From NCBI RefSeq assembly GCF_000317575.1, contig NC_019748.1:4670501-4734500 (forward strand): DNA of 64,000 bases, read 5' to 3'. The notes below the pieces were generated by a model that saw only the letters and a list, made by a program, of their open reading frames with translations, ran no database searches and was not told where the DNA came from. How positions within the stretch are numbered: position 1 is the stretch's first letter; each line of letters begins with the position of its first letter. The position numbers were made by a program, and so were the translations under genes. Below, piece by piece: positions 19,054 through 29,600 of the stretch. This DNA is from Stanieria cyanosphaera PCC 7437. GTDB taxonomy: Bacteria; Cyanobacteriota; Cyanobacteriia; Cyanobacteriales; Xenococcaceae.

Positions 19054-19416
19054 ATGACTGTTGAAAACGTAGAAACTAATGGCAATCAAGTTCAAACAGT
19101 AGAATCAGACCACCATACTGACGAACAACAAGCAAAAACTTTAAGCTTATCAGTACACAAAAATACTTTACTTCCTGGTAATCGTCCTGTTGAACCTAGT
19201 CATCTCCAAGTAGTTAGTACTTATTCTTCAGTAGGTGCTGCTCGTCCTATCGTTAAAAGTGGGATGAAAATTAGTAACTCCTTAACTGTTTCTGGTACCA
19301 GACCGATCGCGGTTAGTACTTTAAAAGTCAGCGAAACTTACTCAGTTATGGGCAATCGTCCTGTTGCTTCTAACGAAATTGATGATCCTTCTACTTTAAT
19401 GGGATACATTGATTAA
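19054..19416 (+). CDS. Small repeat protein with four G-x-R-P-[V/I] units
   Basis: 120 residues, no signal peptide or membrane segment. A hydrophilic N-terminus (residues 1-30, rich in Glu, Gln and His) is followed by about four imperfect 20-residue repeats. Each ends in GNRPV, AARPI, GTRPI or GNRPV, preceded by an S/T-rich strand such as LQVVSTYSSVG or LKVSETYSVMG. The start has a good GGAG site at about 19040. I do not recognise the family. It lies 170 bp after the BY-kinase gene and may belong to the same region functionally, but that is only positional. Confidence 0.75.
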   Translation: MTVENVETNGNQVQTVESDHHTDEQQAKTLSLSVHKNTLLPGNRPVEPSHLQVVSTYSSVGAARPIVKSGMKISNSLTVSGTRPIAVSTLKVSETYSVMGNRPVASNEIDDPSTLMGYID

Positions 19417-19435
19417 ATTTAACCAAGTAATCAAA

Positions 19436-19455
19436 GGCATGGCAGCAGCCATGCC
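19436..19455. terminator. Hairpin between convergent genes
   Basis: GGCATGGC-AGCA-GCCATGCC is a perfect 8-bp stem with a 4-nt loop, placed 19 bp after the repeat-protein stop and 21 bp after the pdhA stop on the other strand. On the - strand it is followed by TTTGATT. On the + strand there is no T run. It most likely terminates pdhA and may act weakly in both directions. Confidence 0.6.
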
Positions 19456-19476
19456 AAAAACTCTTCTTCAAAATTT

Positions 19477-20508
19477 TTAATCTTCAGCAAAAATATAACG
19501 ATGTAACTCGCTAGGAGATGGTTCGGGACTAGTTTCAGCAAATTGAACCGCCTCATCAATTTCAGCTTGAATCTTTTTCTGAATTTCTTTGAGTTCTTCG
19601 CTGCTGGCTAAACTATTGTTTTGAAGATATTTAGCAAATCTTTCAATCGGATCTTTTTCTGCCCAATATTCTTTTTCTTCTGGAGAACGCAATTCATCAG
19701 GATCGGCTAGAGAATGACCACGAAAACGATAGGTTAACGCTTCAATTAAAGTTGGCCCCTCTCCTGCACGAGCGCGAGCGATCGCTTCTTGAGCAACCGC
19801 ACGAACTGCTAATACATCCATACCATCAACTTCATAACCAGCCATATCAAACACACTGGCTTTTTTGTAGATTTCTGGTTGAGAAGTAGCTCGTTCATGA
19901 GCCATCCCAATTGCCCATTTATTATTTTCTACTACATAAATCATCGGCAACTTCCACAAAGCTGCCATATTCAAACATTCAAAAAATTGACCGTTGTTGC
20001 TTGCTCCATCGCCAAAAAAGCAAACTGATACTTGATCAAAATTATCATCTCCTAAAGCTTCTCTACGATATTTACTTTGAAAAGCTGCCCCTGTAGCAAC
20101 AGGAATTCCCTCAGCTACAAACGCATATCCTCCCAGTAGTTTATGTTCGGCAGAAAACATATGCATCGAACCACCGCGACCTTTACTACAGCCTGTTTCT
20201 TTACCAAATAACTCTGCCATGACTTCGCGAGCAGGTACACCAGCACTAAGAGCATGAACGTGGTCACGATAAGTACTACAAACATAATCTTGGTCTGGTC
20301 GCAGAGCTTTAATTACTCCTGTAGAAACTGCTTCTTGACCGTTATATAAATGGACAAAACCAAACATTTTGCCTCGATAATACATTTCAGCACACTTATC
20401 CTCAAATAAGCGTCCTAAGACCATGTCCTCATAGAGCATCAATCCTTCTTCTTTAGTAATTTTTATAGAAGTAGAATCGAATTTAGGTAAAGTTCTTTCA
20501 GCACACAT
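19477..20508 (-). CDS. pdhA: Pyruvate dehydrogenase E1 component, alpha subunit
   Basis: The protein carries the TPP/Mg motif ([34 protein letters not shown]) and the regulatory-loop region [15 protein letters not shown] of E1-alpha. It decarboxylates pyruvate and acetylates the lipoyl group of E2, giving acetyl-CoA for fatty acid synthesis and the TCA cycle. An upstream in-frame ATG at 20535 would add nine residues. I prefer the ATG at 20508 because cyanobacterial PdhA proteins begin near the ERTLP block. The gene stands alone, as is usual in cyanobacteria where pdh genes are scattered. Confidence 0.93.
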   Translation of the reverse strand: MCAERTLPKFDSTSIKITKEEGLMLYEDMVLGRLFEDKCAEMYYRGKMFGFVHLYNGQEAVSTGVIKALRPDQDYVCSTYRDHVHALSAGVPAREVMAELFGKETGCSKGRGGSMHMFSAEHKLLGGYAFVAEGIPVATGAAFQSKYRREALGDDNFDQVSVCFFGDGASNNGQFFECLNMAALWKLPMIYVVENNKWAIGMAHERATSQPEIYKKASVFDMAGYEVDGMDVLAVRAVAQEAIARARAGEGPTLIEALTYRFRGHSLADPDELRSPEEKEYWAEKDPIERFAKYLQNNSLASSEELKEIQKKIQAEIDEAVQFAETSPEPSPSELHRYIFAED

Positions 20509-20640
20509 AGAGTCTGTAGTATTTTTATAAAACACAAATAACTATTCAATCATAAAACAAGCTGTCTAAGCTGATAGACTAACTACGATTGTTGTTGTGA
20601 TTAAGGTGTAGTTTTTCAAATAACTTTCTTAATTGGTAGT

Positions 20641-20674
20641 GCGATCGCTTCGCGCCTTGGCTGCGCCAAGATCG
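20641..20674. repeat. HIP1-associated hairpin repeat
   Basis: A HIP1 octamer (GCGATCGC) is followed by an inverted repeat CTTGGC-TGC-GCCAAG, with outer arms CGATC and GATCG. It lies in the gap between pdhA and dtd. Similar short GC-rich palindromic repeats are dispersed in cyanobacterial genomes. It may also act in transcript ending, but no T run follows. Confidence 0.5.
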
Positions 20675-20719
20675 TAAATATTGTAGGTTAGGTTAAATCA
20701 AGTGCAACCCTCACAAATT

Positions 20720-21175
20720 TTAATTATTACTTTCTCGTTCTAATAACAAAGTAACAGGGCCATCATTATCAATGCTAACTTGCATCATTGCACCAAATTT
20801 TCCTGTGGCTACCTTTAATCCACTTTGTTTTAATTTATGAATAAATTGTTCATATAATATTTCTGCTAAATCGGGTGATGCAGAATTACTAAAAGAAGGA
20901 CGACGACCTTTGCGACAATCTCCATAAAGAGTAAACTGACTAATTACTAATAGTTCTCCATCAATCTCGACTACCGACTTTTCCCATTTACTACTATTAG
21001 AATCTCCTGGAAATAACCTTAACTCTAGACATTTACGTGCCATCCAATCTAGTTCTACTTCTGTATCGCTAGGGGCAATTCCTACTAGTAAATTTAATCC
21101 TTTGCCGATTTTACCGACAATTTCTCCATCTACAATTACCGAAGAAGATTTAACTCGCTGAATGACAACCCGCAT
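20720..21175 (-). CDS. dtd: D-aminoacyl-tRNA deacylase
   Basis: The start at 21175 gives the classic N-terminus [17 protein letters not shown]. An in-frame ATG six codons upstream is less likely. [17 protein letters not shown] contains the catalytic-site SQFTLY motif, and [22 protein letters not shown] contains the Gly-cis-Pro-type NxGP region (here NDGP). The 151-residue length is standard. The enzyme removes D-amino acids and glycine mischarged onto tRNA. Monocistronic here. Confidence 0.95.
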   Translation of the reverse strand: MRVVIQRVKSSSVIVDGEIVGKIGKGLNLLVGIAPSDTEVELDWMARKCLELRLFPGDSNSSKWEKSVVEIDGELLVISQFTLYGDCRKGRRPSFSNSASPDLAEILYEQFIHKLKQSGLKVATGKFGAMMQVSIDNDGPVTLLLERESNN

Positions 21176-21304
21176 GATTTTTTTTCTTATCAATGCTCAA
21201 AGATCAATTTGTGATTAAACAATTATTCAAACATAATTTAATCAACTAGGTTAAGATAGATTATAAAATAATTAATATATTCAAATAAAATTAAAGGTAA
21301 CTTT

Positions 21305-21493
21305 ATGGATAGAGGAAAAATTGTTGCCATTATTACTGGGGCAATTTCTATTTTAATTGCGATCGCTTATTTGATTGTGGTTCAGTTACTTGATTTTCGC
21401 GGAGAAATGATTCCCGCACCAGTTAGTCAATTACCAAGTGGAGAAACTCTATTTTATTTAGTCAATTGGTTGTCTAAGTTTATAGGTGGCTAA
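21305..21493 (+). CDS. Small single-pass membrane protein
   Basis: 62 residues with one N-terminal hydrophobic helix (residues 7-29, IVAIITGAISILIAIAYLIVV) and a short hydrophilic tail with PAPVSQLPSG. AAAGGTAACTTT precedes the ATG, giving an AAGG ribosome site. It looks like a conserved cyanobacterial small protein, but I cannot name it. It is divergent from dtd, so the two could share the 129-bp intergenic region. Confidence 0.7.
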   Translation: MDRGKIVAIITGAISILIAIAYLIVVQLLDFRGEMIPAPVSQLPSGETLFYLVNWLSKFIGG

Positions 21494-21671
21494 AATTTTG
21501 AGCTTTGATTGTAAATGAATAAATTGTTGAGTAAATAAACTTCAGACTCTTCTTTTTTCATAATTGAAAAATTTAATTTTCAGTTAAATTCACTGATTCA
21601 AATCACCATTAAATCAAACTTCAAAAGCTATAAACAAAACAATTAGCCAACCTAACTTAAGAGATAATTGT

Positions 21672-22649
21672 ATGAAAAATAAACTCTGGTTAACTTTTGT
21701 TTGGTTATTTGGTTATGGCTTAGTTTTTCCCAGTCAACTATTAGCAACTCAGTTTAATAATTTAGCTTCAACAAAACAATCTGCTTGGTTGGCTTTAAAT
21801 CAGATTTATAGTGTTGTTGAGCAAGTTAATAAATTAACAGAAAAAACAACTTGTAAGTTAGATGACGATCAGATTAAACCTAATAACTATCAAATTTGGC
21901 TTAATCGAGGCATTAATCTGCAACAGTTTAAGAAGTATCAAGAATCAATTTTATGTTTTGACCGCGCTTTATTAATTGAACCAAATTTAGCTTCAGCTTG
22001 GTTACGTCGTGGAATTGCTTTAAGTCACCTTCAAAAATATCAATCAGCAAATTTATCTTATCAACAAGCACTAAAACTAAATCCTGATGATTATATTAGT
22101 TGGTATAATCAGGCTTATGCGTTGACAAAATTAGGTAAATTTAAATTATCACTTATAGCTTACGAACAAGCAATTAAAATAAAACCTGAAGAACACTTAG
22201 CTTGGTATTATCGCGGTAAAACTCTCGAAAAAATTGGTAAATATAATCAAGCGATCGCATCTTATCAACAAGTTTTAAAAATTGAACCAGATTATTATTT
22301 AGCCTGGTATAGTCAAGGAAATTTATTGACTAAACAAAAACGTTATCAAGCAGCAATTATTGCATATCAACAAGTATTAAAAATTAAACCAGAAGAATAT
22401 TTAGCTTGGTATAATCAAGGAAATCTTTTCTTAACTTTAAAACAATATCGACAAGCGATCGCAGCTTACAATCATGCTATTACCATTAATCCCGAATACG
22501 AACAAGCATGGAATAATCGTGGTGCTGCTTTTGAAGGATTAAAACAAATCAATCAAGCGTTAGAATCTTATAATCAAGCCTTGCAAGTTAATCCCAATTA
22601 TCAAACACCTCTCAATAACCGTCATCGTTTATTAAGTAAAGGAATATAA
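21672..22649 (+). CDS. Secreted or periplasmic TPR-repeat protein
   Basis: 325 residues with a cleavable-looking signal sequence (hydrophobic residues 5-25, then QLLATQ). From about residue 70 it is almost entirely TPR units of 34 residues. Typical repeats have the pattern AWYNQGNLLTKQKRYQAAIIAYQQVLKI, and about seven are visible to the C-terminus. TPR arrays bind partner proteins. No enzymatic domain is present. The neighbours (small membrane protein, panD) give no functional clue. Confidence 0.85.
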   Translation: MKNKLWLTFVWLFGYGLVFPSQLLATQFNNLASTKQSAWLALNQIYSVVEQVNKLTEKTTCKLDDDQIKPNNYQIWLNRGINLQQFKKYQESILCFDRALLIEPNLASAWLRRGIALSHLQKYQSANLSYQQALKLNPDDYISWYNQAYALTKLGKFKLSLIAYEQAIKIKPEEHLAWYYRGKTLEKIGKYNQAIASYQQVLKIEPDYYLAWYSQGNLLTKQKRYQAAIIAYQQVLKIKPEEYLAWYNQGNLFLTLKQYRQAIAAYNHAITINPEYEQAWNNRGAAFEGLKQINQALESYNQALQVNPNYQTPLNNRHRLLSKGI

Positions 22650-22692
22650 AAGCTTAACAATAATCTATACAATAATTAGATCAACTGGTTAC

Positions 22693-22719
22693 CGATCACT
22701 GATAAGCGATCACTGATAA
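22693..22719. repeat. Short tandem repeat upstream of panD
   Basis: Two exact 13-bp copies of CGATCACTGATAA, at 22693-22705 and 22707-22719, one base apart, lie 45 bp before the panD start. They could be a pair of operator half-sites or simply low-complexity sequence. Confidence 0.45.
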
Positions 22720-22763
22720 TTAATAGCGGTTTATCATATAAAACAGCAGTATCGAGAGAATCA

Positions 22764-23189
22764 ATGGCAACAATCAGATTAATGCACGCTAAACTTCATC
22801 GTGTGAGGGTAACCGAAGCAAATGTCAATTATGTCGGAAGTATTACTATTGACCAAGATTTGATGGACAAAGTGGGCATTTTACCCCTAGAAGAAGTTGA
22901 TGTAATTAATCTCAATAATGGCAAACGTTGGTCTACTTACGCAATTCCTGGTAAAGCTGATACAGGGGAAATTTGTCCCAATGGTGGTGCAGCCTTATTA
23001 TGTCAACCAGGAGATCTTTTAATTATTATCGCTTATGAACAACGCGATCGCGAAGAAGTAATGCAAAACGGACATCAAGCAAAAGTATTAGTCGCCGACG
23101 AACAAAATCGTTGTCAAGAATTTATTTATCAAGGTCTTAATCCAGAAGACAATCGATTACAATTTTATTCTTCTTCAACAAAATCTTAG
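22764..23189 (+). CDS. panD: Aspartate 1-decarboxylase
   Basis: 141 residues. The self-cleavage site Gly-Ser is in [12 protein letters not shown] (Gly25-Ser26), which produces the pyruvoyl cofactor. [19 protein letters not shown] contains the conserved substrate-binding region. The enzyme makes beta-alanine for pantothenate and CoA. The length is slightly above the bacterial average because of the C-terminal tail after VLVADEQN, as in other cyanobacteria. Confidence 0.95.
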   Translation: MATIRLMHAKLHRVRVTEANVNYVGSITIDQDLMDKVGILPLEEVDVINLNNGKRWSTYAIPGKADTGEICPNGGAALLCQPGDLLIIIAYEQRDREEVMQNGHQAKVLVADEQNRCQEFIYQGLNPEDNRLQFYSSSTKS

Positions 23190-23351
23190 AAAGGATTACG
23201 GATACTATCAACGTCCAAATTAAACTGACACAATTTATGAAATAATAACAAGCTTTAGATTTTGTAACTAAAAACTGTTATTTCTACCTATTAAGTGGGA
23301 ACTATACAAGTGGTTTTAACTAGCTATGGATTAGCTAGATTGAGGAGTGAT

Positions 23352-25046
23352 ATGAAAATTAACCAGCTTGTTACAGTTCAGAATGTCAGTAATCAGAAAC
23401 GATGGCAATTACAATCAACTACCATTTTATGTTTGGGAACAGCTTTACTTGTTTGCCAAGGAGGAAATGCTACTGCCATCGAAGTAGAAAATAATCAATC
23501 TCAAAAAACGGCATCGGTAACCACTCATGAAAATTTACTTAAACAAATTGATCGCTACAATCAAAATCAATCCTTCTCACAGGTAAGTAATGTCTCTCAA
23601 TTACGCGATGTTTCTCCTACAGATTGGGCTTATGAAGCGTTACGCTCTTTAGTAGAACGCTATGGTTGTATTGTTGGTTATCCTAATCAAACTTTTCGTG
23701 GTGATCAATCTCTTTCTCGTTATGAATTTGCTGCTGGTTTAAATGCTTGTTTGAATCAAATCGAAAGATTAATTGCTGCTTCTGAGACGGTAACCAGAGA
23801 GGATTTGGATAAGTTGCAAAGATTGACAGAAGAATTTCAAAGCGAATTAGCCACTCTCAACGGTAGAGTAGATCAATTAGAAGAACGTACTACTTTTTTA
23901 GAGGATCATCAGTTTTCAACCACTACCAAATTATCAGGAGAAGTAATTTTTAGTTTGGCTAGTATTTTTACTGGAGATGATGCTAATGGTAATGAAGTAG
24001 ATCGAATTCCAGTTTTGGGCGATCGCGCGAGGTTAGCATTTAATACTAGTTTTACAGGCGAAGATTTACTCCTAACTTTCTTCTCAACTGGTAATTTTCC
24101 TTTTTTTAGTGATGTTACCAATACTTTTGAAGGACAAATCGGTTTCAGTGAAGATGTTGACAATAATTTGAGGTTAATTACCGCATCCTATTATTTCCCT
24201 CTTGGCGATCGCACTCAAGTTGTAGTTGAAGGTTTAGGTGGTTTTGCTTACGATTTTGCCGATACAATCAATCCTCTAGATAGTTACGATGATAGTGGTA
24301 GTGGCGCAATTTCTTACTTTGGCAATCGTAACCCGATTTATAATCAAGTTGCTGGTGCAGGTATCGGTACCAGAACTAATTTGGGAGATAACTTTGAAGT
24401 TAGTTTAGGTTATTTAGCTGGTGGTGCTAGCGATCCATTAGAAGGAAGCGGTTTGTTAAATGGCCCTTATTCTGCTTTAGGACAAGTAGTTTTTAAACCT
24501 AGTGATAGCTTCAAGTTAGGTTTAACCTATGTTCATGCTTATAATGCTAGTGACACTTTTGCAGGTAGCAATTTAGCTAATTTTCGTACTTTTACCGAAA
24601 CAGAATTTGGCGAAGCAGTACCCACAGTTGGTAACTCCTATGGTGTAGAGGCTTCGTGGCAACTTAGCGATCGCTTTGTTCTCAGTGGTTGGGGTGGTTA
24701 TACCAATACTCTTACTCTTTCTACTCTCAACGGTACAATTGACCGTGGTAGTCTTGATATTTGGAACTGGGCTGTTACTCTAGCTTTCCCCGATCTTGGT
24801 AAACAGGGGAATTTGGGAGGTGTTGTAGTTGGCATGGAACCCAAAGTAACTGATTCTAGTGTTCAACTAGCAGGACTTGATAATACAGATCAAGATACGT
24901 CTTTGCACGTAGAAGCTTTTTATCAATATCAACTTACAGATAATATTGCGATTACTCCTGGAGTCATTTGGCTCACAGCACCCAATCATAATCAAGACAA
25001 TGACGATCTTGTAATTGGTACACTTCGTTCTACCTTTACATTCTAG
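23352..25046 (+). CDS. SLH-OprB family porin (cyanobacterial iron-uptake porin type)
   Basis: I place the start at ATG 23352, preceded by GAGGAGTGAT, rather than the GTG at 23295. The product is about 564 residues. It has a signal sequence (TILCLGTALLVCQGGNATA), an SLH domain (about residues 75-130 of the mature form, with VSPTDWAYEALRSLVERYGCIVGYPNQTFRG), and a coiled coil (LTEEFQSELATLNGRVDQLEERT). A long beta-strand-rich OprB-like barrel ends in an aromatic residue (TLRSTFTF). Such outer-membrane proteins anchor to peptidoglycan through SLH and admit inorganic ions, often iron. The substrate is inferred from family. Confidence 0.92.
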   Translation: MKINQLVTVQNVSNQKRWQLQSTTILCLGTALLVCQGGNATAIEVENNQSQKTASVTTHENLLKQIDRYNQNQSFSQVSNVSQLRDVSPTDWAYEALRSLVERYGCIVGYPNQTFRGDQSLSRYEFAAGLNACLNQIERLIAASETVTREDLDKLQRLTEEFQSELATLNGRVDQLEERTTFLEDHQFSTTTKLSGEVIFSLASIFTGDDANGNEVDRIPVLGDRARLAFNTSFTGEDLLLTFFSTGNFPFFSDVTNTFEGQIGFSEDVDNNLRLITASYYFPLGDRTQVVVEGLGGFAYDFADTINPLDSYDDSGSGAISYFGNRNPIYNQVAGAGIGTRTNLGDNFEVSLGYLAGGASDPLEGSGLLNGPYSALGQVVFKPSDSFKLGLTYVHAYNASDTFAGSNLANFRTFTETEFGEAVPTVGNSYGVEASWQLSDRFVLSGWGGYTNTLTLSTLNGTIDRGSLDIWNWAVTLAFPDLGKQGNLGGVVVGMEPKVTDSSVQLAGLDNTDQDTSLHVEAFYQYQLTDNIAITPGVIWLTAPNHNQDNDDLVIGTLRSTFTF

Positions 25047-25145
25047 CGATATTCAAATTACGAAGAAATATCTGTTAGTGTCCTGTTCTCTTTTCCCCAT
25101 TCTCTTTGTTTTTTTTGTACCAATACTTAAAAGGAAAACTTTTTT

Positions 25146-25904
25146 ATGAAAAGATTAGCCAATAAAGTTGCTGTAATCACAGGTGCAGCTTCAGGGATTG
25201 GTGCAGCAACAGCAAAACTGTTTAGTTACGAAGGAGCTAAAGTCGTTATTGCTGATCTTAGAGCAAAAGAAGCTGAACAAACCGCAGCTAGTATTCGTGA
25301 CGCTGGTGGAGACGCGATCGCTATTCCTACAGATATTTCTAATGCAGAGCAAGTACAAGTACTGTTTGAGAAAACAATTGATATCTACGGTTATCTCAAT
25401 ATTTTACATTGTAATGCTGGTGTCTTAATGATAGGTTCTGCTGACACTCCATCTGATGAACATTGGTACAAAACTTTGTCAGTTAATTTAACAGGGACTT
25501 ATCTCTGCGTTAAATACGGTATTCCTAAACTAAAACAAACTCAACACAGCACCATAATTATTACTTCTTCTGTATCTGGATTGATGGGTGAACCAGATTT
25601 AATGGCTTATGACACAGTTAAAGGAGGGTTGGTGAATTTAACCAGACAATTAGCTGTTGAATATGCCAAAGATGGTATTCGAGTCAATAGCGTTTGTCCA
25701 GGATGGATCGATACTCCTTTTAACGATCCTATTTATGAATTAACACCATTAGATGAATCTTCCTTAGGAGAAATTATTCCTCTAGCACGTCAAGGTACTC
25801 CAGCAGAAATTGCTTATGCAGTTTTGTTTCTTGCTTCTGAAGAAGCTTCTTATATTACAGGACATAATCTTGTTGTTGATGGAGGCTTAACCGCGAAATT
25901 GTAA
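25146..25904 (+). CDS. SDR family oxidoreductase
   Basis: 252 residues, a classical short-chain dehydrogenase. TGAASGIGAAT is the cofactor loop and NAGV the structural motif. Serine in TSSVSG and Tyr-x3-Lys in MAYDTVKGG form the catalytic set. CPGWIDTPF and the C-terminal ITGHNLVVDGGLTAKL are typical of FabG/glucose-dehydrogenase-like members. The Asp after the second strand (VVIADL) suggests NAD(H). AAAAGGAAAAC precedes the start. It lies 707 bp upstream of the NRPS gene on the same strand. A functional link is possible but not shown. Confidence 0.9.
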   Translation: MKRLANKVAVITGAASGIGAATAKLFSYEGAKVVIADLRAKEAEQTAASIRDAGGDAIAIPTDISNAEQVQVLFEKTIDIYGYLNILHCNAGVLMIGSADTPSDEHWYKTLSVNLTGTYLCVKYGIPKLKQTQHSTIIITSSVSGLMGEPDLMAYDTVKGGLVNLTRQLAVEYAKDGIRVNSVCPGWIDTPFNDPIYELTPLDESSLGEIIPLARQGTPAEIAYAVLFLASEEASYITGHNLVVDGGLTAKL

Positions 25905-25989
25905 CCAGATGTCAAATATGCAATCCTTTTTATTATTGGTGATCAAACAATTTCCACGTTCCTATAATCTGAAGTTCAATTGATCAATT

Positions 25990-26034
25990 GTCATTCTAAA
26001 CACAGTGCAGGAAGAATCTCGCAAGATACTTGAT
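25990..26034. repeat. GTCATTCT...GAAGAATCT dispersed repeat, copy 2
   Basis: GTCATTCTAAACACAGTGC followed by AGGAAGAATCTCGC repeats the inner motif of the element at 12721-12747 with small differences. Here the terminal AGGACTTAC inverted repeats are absent. TTGATC occurs on both sides (about 25980 and 26029). Probably a decayed dispersed repeat. Confidence 0.6.
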
Positions 26035-26611
26035 CTTACTTTCTGCTCAAAAGTTTTTGGTTTGGGCAGAATTTTTTTTTGTATGAATAAAATGTAAAGA
26101 AAACAAAATTAGATATTTTATACAAATATACTGATTGTGGTTTTTAACTAACATAAAAATTACAATTATAACTTTTTAAGTAAATTTTCTATTTAAATAG
26201 GTTATTGGTTACGATTGGACTCTCGACTTTATCTTTTGTTTAAATAATTAATCAAATTCTCAATTGACAATTTATTGACTTTTTATTAAACTAATTTTTA
26301 AGTTAAGTAATTTTTCACGCTTTCTCTTCAAATTCATTTTATAACTGCTTTAAACAAAACATTATTTGATTACTATTTTTTAAGGGGTTTGTCACTAAGA
26401 CAAATCACCAATAATTATATTAATTAATCACACTTGTTAACTGGATAACCATTGAACATTGATAGTTAAGAAATATGTTTTGACTATCTATATATTTGTT
26501 TGAGTAATTAACTACCAACAAAATCACTATTTTTAGTGGTTAATACCCCAACCATAATTTTTATATAAATCGCTTAATCCTTCTTCCTAATAACTAATCC
26601 AGGAAAAACAA
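26035..26611 (+). promoter_or_regulatory. Long AT-rich region upstream of the NRPS-like gene
   Basis: About 580 bp with no credible ORF on either strand, very AT-rich. It probably carries the promoter and leader of the NRPS-signalling gene run, since later gaps in that run are short. AGGAAAAAC just before 26612 is a fair ribosome-binding site. I could not identify a specific operator. Confidence 0.45.
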
Positions 26612-29600
26612 ATGTTTGAAGCAGTTAAAGATATGTGCATTCATCAGTTAGTAGAAACTCAAGTTGCAAAAACGCCTGATGCAATAGCTGTTATCTTTGA
26701 AAACCAACAACTGACATACCGAGAACTCAACGAAAAAGCTAATCAACTTGCACACTATCTTAGAAGTCTAGGTGTTCAACCAGAAACATTAGTAGGAGTC
26801 TGTGTAGAGCGATCGCTTGAGATGATCGTTGCACTTTTAGGTATTCTTAAAGCTGGTGGTGCTTATGTCCCTCTAGATCCTGCTTATCCTCAAGAGCGAT
26901 TAGCCTCCATAACTGAAGATGCTCAATTTCCAGTTTTATTAACTCAGAAACATTTAACAGAAGCACTTCCTCAACATCAAGCACAAACAGTCTTTTTAGA
27001 AAAAGATTGGCAAATATTTTCTGAACAATCAATCAATAATCTGATTAACGAAACAAAATCAAACAATCTTGCCTATGTACTCTACACATCGGGTTCTACA
27101 GGTAAACCCAAAGGCGTAGCAATTGAACATCGTAATACAGTTGCTTTAATTGATTGGGCTACAAGATTTTTTACTTGCGAGCAATTACAAGGAGTATTAG
27201 CTTCTACTTCAGTTTGTTTTGATCTCTCTATATTTGAAATATTTGTAACTCTGAGTTGCGGTGGTAAAATTATTTTGGCTCAAAATGCGCTTCAATTGCC
27301 TAAACTGATAGCAGCTAAAGAAGTCACGTTAATTAATACTGTTCCATCAGCGATCGCAACTTTGTACCAAATTCATGGTATTCCCAAATCAGTTAATACT
27401 ATCAATTTAGCAGGTGAGCCTCTACAAAATTCTTTAGTACAAAAACTTTACCAGCTAGATCATATTAGACAAGTTGTAAATCTTTATGGCCCAACAGAAG
27501 ATACAACTTATTCTACTGTTGCCGTAATTCCAAAAGGATGGGATCAAATTCCTCTAATTGGTCGTCCAATATCCAATACACAGATTTATTTAGTAGAATA
27601 TCCAGCCCGTAGAAAAAATGATCCACTTAAACTTGTTCCTGATGGTATAGAAGGAGAAGTATATATAAGTGGTGCAGGTTTAGCCAGAGGCTACCTTAAT
27701 CGTCCAGAATTAACTGCTGAAAAGTTTATTACTAATCCCTTTAGTAACGAACCCGATGCCAGACTTTACAAAACTGGAGATTTAGCGGTTTATTTACCTG
27801 ATGGTAATCTTAAATATCTTGGTCGTATTGATCATCAAGTCAAGATTCGTGGCTTCCGAATTGAAATAGGAGAAATAGAAAGTGTTCTTATTCAAAATCC
27901 CGAGGTAAGAGAAGCTGTAGTTGTTCCTAGAGAAGGTGAATCTGGAGATAAAAACTTAGTTGCTTATGTTGTTCCCAAAACCGAATCAGATAATTCAGAA
28001 CTATTAACAGTAACAGATTCTTCTCTTAACGAAGAGGTTCAACAATGGATTAAAGTATGGAACGACACTTACAGTCAGTCTTCCGATAGTTGCGATCCTA
28101 CATTTGATTTCACTGGTTGGAATGATAGTTTTACAGGTTCGCTCATGTCAGGCGAAGAAGTTCATGAATGGGTTGATTGTACTATTGAGAGAATTCTCTC
28201 TTTCCGCCCTCAAACAGTATTAGAAATTGGTTGTGGTATGGGGCTACTGTTATTTCGTCTTGCACCTCACTGCACCCATTATTCTGGTATAGATTTATCC
28301 GCCGAAGCTATTAATCATATTGAGCAAAGATTAAGCAAAGAAAATCTTGATCATGTTGATGTAATAGCTAAACCAGCCCATGATCTAGAAGAATTTGAAC
28401 CAAAATCTTTTGATACTATTATTATTAACTCGGTTATTCAGTACTTCCCAAACATCAATTATTTAGTTCAAGTTTTAGAAAAGGCTGTTAAATTGGTCAA
28501 ACCAGGAGGTCGAATTTTTATCGGTGACGTTCGTAGCTTACCCCTCCTAGAAGCTTTTCATACTGGAGTTCAACTTGCTCAAGTTCCTGATTTTCTTCCT
28601 TGTGACCAACTCAAACAACGTATCCAGACAAGAATCGCTCAAGATAAAGAGCTTGTTATTCATCCTGACTTTTTCCATGTTTTAAAACATAATCTTCCTC
28701 AAATTAGTCAGGTTGAAACTTTACTGAAGCGTGGTCATACTCAAAACGAATTAATTAGATTTCGTTCTGATGTAATATTGCACGTTGAAACTAAAATAGA
28801 AACAATTAGTGAACCTTTATGTTTTGATTGGGAACAACAACAGCTATCAATTCCCAAAATTTATCAATTACTACAAGAAAATAAGCTAGAAACTCTCAGA
28901 ATTACCAACATCCCTGATGCAAGAATTATTGCGGAGGTCAAAGGAACAGAAATACTGGTTAGTAATAACAAACCAGAAACCGTAGAAAAACTAAAACACC
29001 GCATCCACGAATTGTCTCAATCAACGGGAATTCATCCCGAACAATTTTGGAGTTTGTCGGAAAAGTTTCCTTATCAGGTTTACATCACTTGGACAGAATC
29101 CTACGCAGTTGGCAAATATGATGTAATCTTGCAACCTAAATCACAAACTCAACAAAATATTTTAGCTTTACCAGAACCAGTATTAGAATTCAAACCTTGG
29201 AAAGCTTATGCCAATAATCCTGTTCAAGAAAAAAATACTTTAATTCCCAAACTCCGAGCGTTTTTGAAGGATAAATTACCTAAGTATATGGTTCCTTCTG
29301 CATTCGTAATGATGGAAAGTTTACCCTTAACGCCCAATGGCAAAATTGACCGTCGCGCTCTACCAGACCCCAAAAAAGAACGACCAGTTTTGAATGAAGA
29401 TTATATTGCTCCTTCAACTCTTTTAGAAGAACAGCTTGCTGAAATTTGGTCTGAGATTTTAGAAATTGACCAGATTGGCGTTAAAGACAACTTTTTTGAA
29501 CTGGGAGGACATTCTCTTTTAGCTGCTCAAATGCTCGCTCAAGCAGAAGAAGTAATTGATGTTGCCTTACCTATTTTTTATTTACTCAAAGAGCCAACCA

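Noticed and set aside
19911-20096. 61-residue ORF on the + strand
   Set aside because: Antisense to well-conserved pdhA sequence, including the TPP motif.
22693-22719. Tandem 13-bp copies considered as a CRISPR or iteron-like array
   Set aside because: Only two copies with a 1-bp spacer; too short for either. Kept only as a minor repeat.
25146-25904. SDR gene as part of the NRPS operon
   Set aside because: A 707-bp non-coding gap with a dispersed repeat separates it from the NRPS gene, so co-transcription is not supported.
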